DNA of 40,800 bases. Source: Verrucomicrobiota bacterium (GTDB taxonomy: Bacteria; Verrucomicrobiota; Verrucomicrobiia; Limisphaerales; Fontisphaeraceae). Within the stretch, counting starts at the first letter, position 1. Every line of letters begins with the position of its first letter. Below the pieces are notes generated by a model that saw only the letters and a list, made by a program, of their open reading frames with translations, had not been told where the DNA came from and did not search any database. A program made the position numbers and the translations under genes. The DNA is taken from NCBI GenBank assembly GCA_037139415.1, contig JBAXGN010000053.1, positions 1 to 40,800 of the forward strand, given 5' to 3'. Of the stretch, positions 14,284 through 21,942 are shown piece after piece.

Positions 14284-14634
14284 ATGAAACCAAGATTTGC
14301 TGCGGTAATGGTGCTCCTTGCCGTCGTGGTTGTTGCTTCGGCTCAAACCGCCCCGCCTCGTATTCCAAACCGAACGAATCTGAGCCAGCGAGAAAGTGAT
14401 ATTTTGCAAGCCCAGCGCAACTACCGCGAAGCTCAAACCCGCGTGAGTAAGGCAAAGAAGGACTACGAGGTGAGCGTTGCATCGTCTAGCTTGAAGATGG
14501 CAGAAAGCAGCCTCCAAAGCGCAGAGAATAGACTGGAAGCTGAGCGCAAAAACTATGACAGGGCAATGGAGACTTACAACCGGGATGTGGAAGCCTATCA
14601 AAAAAAACAGGAAGCCAAATTCAAGAAACGCTGA
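14284..14634 (+). CDS. Small secreted or periplasmic coiled-coil protein
   Basis: The protein has 116 residues. A clear Sec signal peptide (MKPRFAAVMVLLAVVVVASA, cleavage probably after ASA) is followed by a short Pro-rich segment. A continuous heptad-rich, highly charged region runs from about 40 to 108 (SLKMAESSLQSAENRLEAER is typical), and the protein ends in a Lys-rich tail. No family is recognised. It lies 150 bp behind the WYL gene, on the same strand, inside the probable island. A structural or decoy role in the periplasm is possible but unsupported. The start at 14284 is preferred because it begins the signal peptide; starting at 14272 adds only four residues. Confidence 0.65.
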   Translation: MKPRFAAVMVLLAVVVVASAQTAPPRIPNRTNLSQRESDILQAQRNYREAQTRVSKAKKDYEVSVASSSLKMAESSLQSAENRLEAERKNYDRAMETYNRDVEAYQKKQEAKFKKR

Positions 14635-14959
14635 GCTTAAGGTCGTCAAACTCAGGTTGCGCTCGCAGCATGTGGTTTATCGCAAACGACACGCACTTTA
14701 TTACAGGCAACGCATGAATCTCCTCAGTCGCTGACTATCTAGCTGATCACAACACACTATGGCTATGGCTCCGACTACCGCTTGCAGGTTGGGTGGGGAC
14801 GTGTTCAGGGAAGAGTAGGGGAGTGGTGATACTGGTGCATAAACGACAGCCGCAGTAAGCAACAGGGGTTTATGAAGTCCTTGACGATGATTTTGCTTCA
14901 TCGTATCCAGTCCCGCATTGCTTTATTTAAATGACCGCTAGTGTGACAACGTCTGGACA
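14635..14959. other. Gene-poor gap between convergent genes
   Basis: These 325 bases separate the 3' ends of the coiled-coil gene and the recombinase gene. No convincing gene, tRNA or strong terminator hairpin is seen. A promoter-like pair TTGACG (14881-14886) and TATCCA (14904-14909), spaced by 17 bases, points right into the end of the recombinase gene with no reading frame behind it. It may be chance, or an antisense or non-coding RNA promoter. Confidence 0.4.
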
Positions 14960-16591
14960 TCAATAGCCAAGCGAGACTGATTTAGTGCCAATTTTGTTTT
15001 GGGCCAAGGTGTTAAACATGGCTACATTTCGCCACTCGGTCCACTCATCGCTAATACAACCCCATTTAGCTCTCCAGTGCCAAATGGCAGGCTTGCACCC
15101 ACGAAAGGTCTGTTTGATCTCAAAGGTATCTGGCTTCCTTTCTGATACCCAATTGATGGTAAAACGGCCTTCTTTAAATTCAACGTCAATAGTCTTGATA
15201 ACATCACGGAAGATCTCTCTAGCTTTGAGTCTGTTTAATTTTCCCTCAAGCATGTTATTGATGAATTCTGCCCACTCTTCTCCAATAGATTCAACCTTGA
15301 TGCCCTGCAAATCTATCTTTTCAAGGGATTGGGTGATTAATTTTTGCTGCTCTTGCATTTCCCTGTACTGGGTCTTGAAGTCATCAGAATCAGGAAATTC
15401 AACCAACAGCTTTGCAATATTCTGGCTCTTGCGTTTAGCCTCTGCCAGTTGTGCTTTCAGGGTCACAGAGGCATCATTGGCGACCAAGGGGTCTTGAGAT
15501 GGTAGGAAGGGGGCAAACTGTTCTAGCGCGAAAATGCATGTCCCAAGAATCACCTTTTCTATTACAGCGTAGTTGATGACACCAGCCTTACAGGACTTTG
15601 TTTCGTGAAACTTGCTGCAAGTCAGATAGCCATGTTTTCCCTTAGTGGTATAGACCATAGTGGAGTGGCAATGGTGGCATATTGTTATCCTGCTGAAAAT
15701 GTTATTGACGCAAATAACCCCCCGTGTTCCAAAATGTTTTCTGCGCGAAATCTTGTCCTGTATAACCTTGACCTTATCTTTGGGGACAATCACTGGCAGG
15801 ATGTTTTCAACCAGTGGACCCTCGTTTATCTTTTTGCCATTGATTTTGCGGCGAGACTGGTAGGCTCCATACACCGTAGGAGAGCTTAAGACATGCTTGA
15901 CCGTTGATATATTCCAGTTGGTTGGCTTTCCCTTGGATGTTCTGTAGGTTGGCGTATTGGTTTTAATTAGATTCGCTGCGATAGTCCTAATACCCATCCC
16001 ATTATTGCACATCTCAAAAATATCCCTTACCACCTTCTCTGCCTCTGGTATGCGAATGAGCGCATTGGTGTTCTTGTCCCTCTTGAGCCAGAAGGGGAGC
16101 TTGCCAAACCTGTCCTTGCCTTTAATGATGTCCTGTCGCCTTTCCTCCCATGCGTCCAAAAGGCGGTCTGACTTTTTATTATCCTCTTGGTGGGCCAACA
16201 TTGCTTTCAGAATCGTTGGCAGGAAGACGTTTGGCTCAAAGAAATTCTTCTCGGTGATAATCTTGCCGTCTTTCACAGTCACGATAGAGACGCCCTTCTT
16301 GACGATTTCTAGCAGGAAGTTGCCAGCAGTTAATGGATTCTCCCTGCTTATTCTATCCTCATCCTCCACCAAAAGGTAATCCCCAGCAGTCAAAACCTTA
16401 ACAAGCTCTCCCAGTGCGTTCTTCTTGTTCTTGCCCTTCCAAGCACTAACGCCCTTGTCTATGTACTTTTCAACGAGGGTTAGGCCATTTTTGGCGCAAT
16501 ACGCCTTAGCGGCATCATCTTGGCGACGTTCTGAGGCACCCCACTCTTGCGGTGGACTGCTGAACCTGACGTAGTTGTATGCTCGTTTCAT
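14960..16591 (-). CDS. Large serine recombinase (integrase)
   Basis: This 543-residue site-specific recombinase catalyses DNA strand exchange through a serine nucleophile. The resolvase domain (about 1-150) opens with YVRFSS, fitting the Y-x-R-x-S catalytic motif with Ser11, and contains EDEDRISREN. The DNA-binding Recombinase domain covers about 170-280. A zinc ribbon follows near 300-345 (ICHHC ... LTCSKFHETKSC), then a long coiled coil (370-470), as in phage and island integrases. Its length and domain order are complete. Its start lies about 45 bp from the point where an endonuclease IV gene is broken (about 16640), the usual place for an integrase relative to its attachment site. It probably mobilised the lower-GC DNA to the left. 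Confidence 0.92.
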   Translation of the reverse strand: MKRAYNYVRFSSPPQEWGASERRQDDAAKAYCAKNGLTLVEKYIDKGVSAWKGKNKKNALGELVKVLTAGDYLLVEDEDRISRENPLTAGNFLLEIVKKGVSIVTVKDGKIITEKNFFEPNVFLPTILKAMLAHQEDNKKSDRLLDAWEERRQDIIKGKDRFGKLPFWLKRDKNTNALIRIPEAEKVVRDIFEMCNNGMGIRTIAANLIKTNTPTYRTSKGKPTNWNISTVKHVLSSPTVYGAYQSRRKINGKKINEGPLVENILPVIVPKDKVKVIQDKISRRKHFGTRGVICVNNIFSRITICHHCHSTMVYTTKGKHGYLTCSKFHETKSCKAGVINYAVIEKVILGTCIFALEQFAPFLPSQDPLVANDASVTLKAQLAEAKRKSQNIAKLLVEFPDSDDFKTQYREMQEQQKLITQSLEKIDLQGIKVESIGEEWAEFINNMLEGKLNRLKAREIFRDVIKTIDVEFKEGRFTINWVSERKPDTFEIKQTFRGCKPAIWHWRAKWGCISDEWTEWRNVAMFNTLAQNKIGTKSVSLGY

Positions 16592-16602
16592 AGCAAAGCA
16601 AA

Positions 16603-16645
16603 CCTACCATAAATGTATAGGTCATACAACACAAATATTCACGAA
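16603..16645. other. Probable island end / attachment-site region
   Basis: Similarity of the minus-strand reading frame to endonuclease IV stops near 16640, where the family usually continues after QIF with K-N-N-x-Q-W. Everything from here to the recombinase start is A+T-rich. An imperfect dyad (CCTA-c-CAT-aa-ATG-ta-TAGG, 16603-16621) lies beside the break and could belong to an attachment half-site. The exact crossover bases cannot be fixed from one end. Confidence 0.5.
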
Positions 16646-16735
16646 TATCTGAACTACCTCGCACCCGATGCCGAGGCCGCGTTGCAATGCGCGGTACGGA
16701 CCGCCGCTGGTGGACATGTGAGCGCCAAATTTCAT
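16622..16735 (-). pseudogene. nfo: 5' fragment of endonuclease IV, cut by integration
   Basis: The frame opens MKFGAHMSTSGG and continues through RALQRGLGIGCEVVQIF. This is the first strand-helix unit of the endonuclease IV (AP endonuclease) TIM barrel, where GAHVSTAGG and EIGCEAVQIF are standard. After about 32 residues the match ends abruptly. Five foreign codons and a TGA (16622-16624) follow, against about 280 residues in an intact enzyme. No metal-binding His or Glu residues beyond the first strand remain, so the fragment is inactive. It lies 76 bp from, and divergent to, the exporter gene at 16812, so the native promoter is probably intact. The rest of nfo should lie at the far end of the island, beyond this window. 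Confidence 0.8.
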
Positions 16736-16811
16736 ACCGGCAAGATGCCGCAGAAAACCGGAATGACAAGTTTTGCTCGCCTCGCGAGCAGTTATTGGGT
16801 TTCCTGTGGGC

Positions 16812-19232
16812 ATGAAATGGTCGCGGTACTGGCTTTGGCTGCTGCTCATTCCGATTGTTGGGATCGGATTGAGCCGGCTGCGCTTGGGTACGGACGTGCT
16901 CGATCTGCTGCCGCCGACGGAAATCCCCGTGCAAGGGCTGAAATTGTATCAGCAGCATTTCGCCAATGCGCGAGAACTCATGGTGACCGTCAAAGCTCCC
17001 ACTGCCGAGCAGGCGGAGGCGGTGGCCCGAACCGTCGCGCTACGGCTGCGCGCGGCCACGAACCTGGCGGCCAGCGTGATGTGGCAGCCGCCTTGGATGG
17101 AGCACCCGGAGGAGATGGCGGAGATTCTTGCCTTCATGCGCTTGAACCAGGAGCCTGCGGCCTTTGCCGAACTGACCAACCGCCTGGCGCCCGGCAACCT
17201 GAAAGCGGTGCTGGCCAATTCCCGCGAGGTGCTGGCCACGTCGTTTTCCCCCATGGACATCGCCCGGCGCGCGTTTGATCCGTACGATCTGATTCATCTG
17301 CCCGGCACGAATGGGTTCGGCGGCGCCTCTTTCGAGAATTCGCAGGCGATGTTTGCTTCCGCCGAGGGTACGTTCCGCGTGCTGTACGTGCAGGCGAGTC
17401 AGGACCTGACGAGTTACCAGGCGTGCGAACCGTGGCTGGCGGCGGTACGTGAGCTGGTGGGGAACTTGCGGGCCAGTCAATCGGATTGGCAAGGGGTGAC
17501 CATCCGCTTTACCGGGCGTCCGGCGTTTGTCACGGAGATTGCGGGCAGTATGCAGCGGGATATGAGCGGCTCGGTGATCGGGACGGCGCTGCTGATCGGC
17601 ATTCTGTTCTGGCTGGCGCACCGGCGGCTGATGCCCATGCTCTGGTTGTTGGTGCTGCTGGCGTTGATCTTGGTCAGCACCCTGGCCGTCGGTAGCCTGG
17701 TGCTGGGAAGTATTAGCGTCGTCAGCATGGGGTTCGCCGCGATTCTCCTGGGGCTCGCGGTGGATTACGCGGTGGTCCATTACCAGGAAGCGCTGGCGCA
17801 TCCACACGCCACAATACCAGAGATTCGCCGGGCGATTGCGCCCAGCATCATTTGGGCGGCGGTGACCACCATCAGCGCGTTTCTGGTGCTGAACTTCGGG
17901 GGGTTGCCTGGCCTGGCGCAGCTTGGGTCGCTCGTCGCCATTGGCGTGGCGCTGGCCGCGCTGGTGATGGTGTTTGCTTATCTGCCACCGCTGTTTCCTC
18001 ATCGGCTTAAGCCGCCGTCCGAACCGGCCGGCGCTCCTCGGCGCAATCCTTTTGCCACGGCCGAGGTGCCGAGCGATTCCGCGCTGCCCGATTATTCGAG
18101 ACGGGTGCTGGCGATTACGGCGGTGTTGCTGGTGACGTGTGCCATCGTGGTGGTGGTCAAGCATCCGGTGCTGGATAAAAGCGCCGATCCATTGCGCCCA
18201 ATGGAGAGTGAAGCGGAGGCGGCGCTTGAAGAGATGCAGGCGGCGTTGGGCGTTCCCAAGGATCCGCTGTGGATTATTGTCGCCGGCGCGGACGAACGCG
18301 ACGTCGCTCAGCGGCTGCAAAAAACCGAGACCTTCCTGAATGAGGCGCAAGCGCGGCAGGACATCGGCGGGTATCTATTGCCCTCAATGTTGTGGCCGCG
18401 TCCGGATTGCCAGGCGTCCAACCAGGCCGCCGCGCGCGTGTTGGCGAGCCGGGGACCGTTGTTTACGGCGACGGCCTTGCAGGAGGGCTTCTCCACCAAC
18501 GCCTTGTTTCTCACGGCGGAAATGCTGCGCACCTTTACCCGCCTGGATGGCGCGACTGGTGTGCTCTGGCCCACCAACGCCACGAGCCAATGGCTGCTGA
18601 AACGGTTTGTGGCTCATCCGACAAACGAATGGCTGGTGCTGGGGCTGGTGTATCCCGCCACCAACCAAGTGGCTGGCGCGGCGCGGCTGGATCTGTTGTC
18701 CCGGTTGCCGGACCAGAAGGTCTGGTTGTCCGGCTGGCAGTTACTGGGCGCGGCCACGTTGAACAAAGTACGCCAAAATCTCTGGCAGTTGGTGTTGCCG
18801 ATGGTGCTGTTGGTGCTGGCCTCGCTCCTGTTCGCGTTCCGGCGGCTTACGGAAGTGCTGCTGGGCATCGCGGTGATCCTGCTAAGTGGCCTCTGCCTGC
18901 TGGCCACGATGGGGCTGGCTGGTTGGTCTTGGAATCTGCTCAACCTGATGGCGCTGCCGCTCATCCTCGGTACTGGCGTGGATTACTGCATCTTCATGCA
19001 GCTCGCCTTGCGACGTTATCACGGCAGCCTGATCCAGGCCCGGCGCTCGGTGGGCCGTGCGTTGATGCTATGCGGGGCTACGGCGGTGGCCGGGTTTGGT
19101 TCCCTGGCGTGGTCCGGCAACGCCGGGATGGCCAGTCTGGGCAAAGTCTGCGCCGTCGGCATCGGCGCCAATATGCTGATCTCCGTTTTCCTGCTGCCGA
19201 CCTGGTGGGCCAAGTTGACCGGGAAGAAATAG
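16812..19232 (+). CDS. MMPL/RND-superfamily exporter
   Basis: This 806-residue inner-membrane protein has the RND layout. One N-terminal helix (about 5-20) is followed by a periplasmic domain of about 230 residues, then a five-helix bundle (about 250-400). A second helix and second periplasmic domain follow (about 430-640), then a second bundle (650-800). The motifs AILLGLAVDYAVVHYQEAL and LILGTGVDYCIFMQLALRR are the repeated helix-4 signatures with the proton-relay aspartates. Members export lipids, hopanoids or other hydrophobic molecules using proton motive force. The substrate here is unknown. The start at 16812 gives a basic N-terminus directly before the first helix, whereas an earlier ATG (16773) adds 13 atypical residues. 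The YkgJ-like gene follows after 3 bp, so the two are co-transcribed. Confidence 0.88.
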   Translation: MKWSRYWLWLLLIPIVGIGLSRLRLGTDVLDLLPPTEIPVQGLKLYQQHFANARELMVTVKAPTAEQAEAVARTVALRLRAATNLAASVMWQPPWMEHPEEMAEILAFMRLNQEPAAFAELTNRLAPGNLKAVLANSREVLATSFSPMDIARRAFDPYDLIHLPGTNGFGGASFENSQAMFASAEGTFRVLYVQASQDLTSYQACEPWLAAVRELVGNLRASQSDWQGVTIRFTGRPAFVTEIAGSMQRDMSGSVIGTALLIGILFWLAHRRLMPMLWLLVLLALILVSTLAVGSLVLGSISVVSMGFAAILLGLAVDYAVVHYQEALAHPHATIPEIRRAIAPSIIWAAVTTISAFLVLNFGGLPGLAQLGSLVAIGVALAALVMVFAYLPPLFPHRLKPPSEPAGAPRRNPFATAEVPSDSALPDYSRRVLAITAVLLVTCAIVVVVKHPVLDKSADPLRPMESEAEAALEEMQAALGVPKDPLWIIVAGADERDVAQRLQKTETFLNEAQARQDIGGYLLPSMLWPRPDCQASNQAAARVLASRGPLFTATALQEGFSTNALFLTAEMLRTFTRLDGATGVLWPTNATSQWLLKRFVAHPTNEWLVLGLVYPATNQVAGAARLDLLSRLPDQKVWLSGWQLLGAATLNKVRQNLWQLVLPMVLLVLASLLFAFRRLTEVLLGIAVILLSGLCLLATMGLAGWSWNLLNLMALPLILGTGVDYCIFMQLALRRYHGSLIQARRSVGRALMLCGATAVAGFGSLAWSGNAGMASLGKVCAVGIGANMLISVFLLPTWWAKLTGKK

Positions 19233-19235
19233 CGT

Positions 19236-19727
19236 ATGACCGAGCTGTGTGGCCAATGCGGGCTGTGTTGCAACGGTGGCTTGTTCGCCGATGTCCGGTT
19301 GCGCTCCGCCGTGACGGCCTGGAAGTTACGGCAACTCGGTTTCCCCGCGTCGCGTCATGGGAAAACCTGGCGGCTGCCGCAGCCGTGTCCGGCCTTTGAC
19401 GGCAGATGGTGCCGCTGCTACGCCGACCGTCCTGGACGCTGCCGCGCCTTTGAATGCCGGCTGCTATTGAACGTGCGAAGCGGGGAATTATCTCCCGCCC
19501 AGGCCCTTCAGCGCATCCGCCAAGCCCGTCGCCTGATGGCCGCCGTGGAACGCCGATTGCGCCAATTAGGCGCGACGGAAACCGCGCAACCCCTGAGCCA
19601 GCGCTATCAGGCGATGCTGGCTCAGCCTTGGGACTTCAGTCAATCCGCCGCCGCCGTGCGCTGTCGTAACCATCTTTGGTCCGCGTGCCAAAAGCTTGAA
19701 GAATTCCTGGCCCACGAGTTTCGCTAA
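19236..19727 (+). CDS. YkgJ-family cysteine-cluster protein
   Basis: This 163-residue cytoplasmic protein has the metal-binding pattern of the YkgJ/CxxCxxCC family. The N-terminal cysteines are C5, C8, C11 and C12 (LCGQCGLCCNGG). Further conserved cysteines follow in QPCPAF, WCRCYADRP and GRCRAFECRLL. The family is thought to bind zinc or an iron-sulfur cluster through about eight cysteines, and its biochemical role is not established. The C-terminal half is Arg-rich and helical. The gene begins three bases after the exporter stop codon and shares its high GC content, so it is probably in the same transcript. A functional link to the exporter is not known. Confidence 0.85.
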   Translation: MTELCGQCGLCCNGGLFADVRLRSAVTAWKLRQLGFPASRHGKTWRLPQPCPAFDGRWCRCYADRPGRCRAFECRLLLNVRSGELSPAQALQRIRQARRLMAAVERRLRQLGATETAQPLSQRYQAMLAQPWDFSQSAAAVRCRNHLWSACQKLEEFLAHEFR

Positions 19728-20004
19728 CTGGTGTTTTCCCGCCGGACACATGTGCCAGAGTGCCGGATACTTGGGGAAATGCGGATTGCGGAATGGAGCG
19801 TTTCCTGAATTCGACGACTATTCGGGCGGTAATTCCAAATCGTGGCCGCGAGGCGGTTTTCCGGTGGTCCGGCCCCCCTTTCCGGACGCCACCACGACAT
19901 CGCCCACGCTGGTGTAATTTTGGGCTACTCTTGGAGTACTTTGCCATAAGCCTTGACTAATTCATGGCCATCACTTACCCCATGGACGGCAAGAATGAAT
20001 AATT

Positions 20005-20748
20005 ATGAACCGAGAATTTGAGGGACAAGTAGTGCTGGTAACCGGTGGATCGCGCGGCATTGGCCGGGCGGTCGTGGAACGCTTTGCCGCCCAAGGGGCG
20101 CGAGTGTTCTTCACCTATCACAAGGCGGAAGACCAGGCGAAACTGGTGGCGGAAGCCGCCGGGGCCAAGGCCATTCAATGTTCACAAACTGATGCGGCAG
20201 CCATTGATGCGACGGTGGCCAGTATTCTTGCGGAGGCCGGCAAGATTGATGTGCTGGTCAATAATGCCGGGATCACCGCCGACATGTTTCTGCTGTTTAT
20301 GTCCGCCGATGATTGGAACAAGGTGATTGACACGAATTTGAACGGCGCGTTTCGCTGGTGCAAAGCCATTAGCCGTCCCATGCTGGGGGCGCGGCGCGGC
20401 GTGATCATTAATCTCGCCTCGATTTCCGGTCTGGTGGGGGTGATGGGGCAGGCGAATTACGCGGCTTCCAAGGGCGCGTTGCTCGCTTTCTCGCGTTCGC
20501 TGGCGGCGGAACTGGGCAGCAAGGGGATTCGGGTGAATTCCGTGGTGCCGGGGTTCATCGAAACCGACATGACCGCCAAAGTGCCGCGGCAAATCAAGGA
20601 ACGCAATCTGGAACACATCGTCCTGAAACGCTTTGGCAAGGCTGCCGAGGTCGCTTCCGTCGTCACGTTTCTGGCCTCCGAAGCCGCGTCGTACATCGTG
20701 GGGCAAATGATCGTGGTGGATGGCGGTCTTACAGCCACCGCGCCCTGA
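20005..20748 (+). CDS. fabG: 3-oxoacyl-ACP reductase (FabG-type SDR)
   Basis: This 247-residue short-chain dehydrogenase reduces 3-oxoacyl-ACP to 3-hydroxyacyl-ACP with NADPH in fatty-acid elongation. The Rossmann motif TGGSRGIG is at 13-20, NNAG at 86-89, and the catalytic set Ser139, Tyr152 and Lys156 is in NLASISG ... NYAASKGAL. The C-terminal IVVDGG ending is typical. Its length equals that of standard FabG. The fabD-like gene follows after 32 bp on the same strand, which supports an acyl-chain role over other SDR reactions, although a specialised lipid or polyketide pathway cannot be excluded. No acpP or fabF is visible nearby. Confidence 0.88.
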   Translation: MNREFEGQVVLVTGGSRGIGRAVVERFAAQGARVFFTYHKAEDQAKLVAEAAGAKAIQCSQTDAAAIDATVASILAEAGKIDVLVNNAGITADMFLLFMSADDWNKVIDTNLNGAFRWCKAISRPMLGARRGVIINLASISGLVGVMGQANYAASKGALLAFSRSLAAELGSKGIRVNSVVPGFIETDMTAKVPRQIKERNLEHIVLKRFGKAAEVASVVTFLASEAASYIVGQMIVVDGGLTATAP

Positions 20749-20780
20749 TCTGGTTGCCGCTTTGGACCAGTGATTGCTGC

Positions 20781-21725
20781 ATGAATGTTTTCCTTTTCCC
20801 GGGCCAGGGGTCGCAGGAGGTCGGCATGGCGGCCGACTTGTTCAAGTCGGATTCGTTCTTTCAGGGGTTGGTGCAACGCGCCAGCGACCACGTTCATGCC
20901 GATCTCCAGCGCATCTGCCTGCGTGGGCCGGAAAAGCTGCTCGTCCAAACCCGCCATCTCCAACCGTTGTTGGTCTGTGTGTCGCTGGGATATTTCCGGC
21001 AGCTCGCGGTGCGTGGGATTCATCCCCAAGGCGTGCTTGGGCATTCCCTCGGAGAGATCACGGCGCTGGCCGCCGCCGGCGTGGTGACGTTCGAGGAAGC
21101 GGTGGACATGGCGGCCCGCCGTGGTGAATACATGGATGAGGTTGCCGTCAAGGTGGATGGCGGCATGGTGGCCGTCACCACCCGGCAACGCGATCCGCTG
21201 TTGCAGGAGTTGACTGCGGCGAGCTGGCGTGAACGCCTGACGGTGGCGAATGACAACGCGCCCGAGCAAATGGTGATTTCCGGGCAACGCGTGGTTTTGG
21301 AGGAAGCCGTCCGGTTTATTCAAGGTGCCCGGCTGGGGCATTGCCGGGTGTTGCCGGTGGCCGGGCCATGGCACAGCCCGTTCATGCGGGAGGCGCAACG
21401 GCAGTTTGCCATTTGGCTGCAAGCCACTCATTTTAATGCGCCGCAGATCGGTTTGCTGCTGAATGCCTCGGCCAGTTGGGAAACCGACCCGGCGCACATC
21501 CGGGATTTGGCGATCCGTAATCTTTCTGAACCCGTGCAATGGCGTGCCAGCATGGACTGTCTGAAAGCAAAACAACCGGTGCAGCTCTTTGAAGTCGGCC
21601 CAGGCCGCATTCTGTCCGGGTTGGCGCGCATCAATGGTTTTGATGAAGCCACTTGCATTGTGAATGTGAATAATTTGCGTGGTGTGGAACTGGCCGCCGC
21701 GAGTGTGGAAGAAAAGACGGCGTAA
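20781..21725 (+). CDS. fabD: Malonyl-CoA:ACP acyltransferase (FabD-like)
   Basis: This 314-residue acyltransferase moves malonyl groups from CoA to ACP. Key elements are the oxyanion motif FPGQGSQ (6-12), the nucleophile elbow GHSLGE with Ser89, Arg114 in AARRGEYM, and His198 in GPWHSPF. All are in family positions. The end NLSEPVQWRASM ... FEVGPGRILSGL is also typical. It forms a pair with fabG upstream. The start at 20781 begins precisely at the beta strand before GQGSQ; an upstream in-frame start adds nine residues of no family character. Two classical fab genes without the rest of the fab cluster leave open a role in a dedicated secondary lipid or polyketide pathway. Confidence 0.87.
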   Translation: MNVFLFPGQGSQEVGMAADLFKSDSFFQGLVQRASDHVHADLQRICLRGPEKLLVQTRHLQPLLVCVSLGYFRQLAVRGIHPQGVLGHSLGEITALAAAGVVTFEEAVDMAARRGEYMDEVAVKVDGGMVAVTTRQRDPLLQELTAASWRERLTVANDNAPEQMVISGQRVVLEEAVRFIQGARLGHCRVLPVAGPWHSPFMREAQRQFAIWLQATHFNAPQIGLLLNASASWETDPAHIRDLAIRNLSEPVQWRASMDCLKAKQPVQLFEVGPGRILSGLARINGFDEATCIVNVNNLRGVELAAASVEEKTA

Positions 21726-21740
21726 GTTCCAGTTGGACCT

Positions 21741-21900
21741 AAACACCGAACACCGAATACCGAAAGAAATCCGAAAATTGAATTCCGAAATGGGCGTTAG
21801 ATCGGGTAATCAATGGATGGTCAGTAGTGCTGCTTTCGGTTTTGGATTTATCCTGTCCATCCTGTTAATCCTGTCATATTCGGTCTTCGGATTTCCTGCA
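21741..21900. repeat. Non-coding repeat element with tandem 9-mers and inverted ends
   Basis: The left part repeats the unit ACCGAAyA (around 21744-21764). Three tandem 9-mers of the form ATCCTGTnn lie at about 21849-21875. The arms GAAATCCGAA (21766-21775) and TTCGGATTTC (21886-21895) are a perfect ten-base inverted repeat. Phrases such as CCTGTCCATCCTGTTAATCC are, from memory, scattered in intergenic regions of Verrucomicrobia and other bacteria. The element fills most of the gap between fabD and the epimerase gene. A weak coding frame passes through it but is not believed. Confidence 0.6.
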
Positions 21901-21942
21901 TGTTTCACTTGCCCGGGATTTGAAGTTGTTTACAGTAGTCCC

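Noticed and set aside
14701-14901. Minus-strand frame of 66 residues in the gap before the recombinase
   Set aside because: No ribosome-binding site, no recognisable domain and atypical composition. It is most likely chance.
17040-18350. Long minus-strand open frame (436 residues) opposite the exporter gene
   Set aside because: It is an Arg/His/Gln-rich antisense frame typical of high-GC coding DNA. The plus-strand exporter has clear family motifs.
20457-21746. Long minus-strand open frame (429 residues) opposite fabG and fabD
   Set aside because: It is antisense to two genes with intact catalytic motifs and shows the same His/Arg/Gln-rich shadow composition.
21679-21942. 88-residue upstream extension of the epimerase gene
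   Set aside because: It starts inside fabD and reads through the repeat element. The signal peptide begins at 21943.
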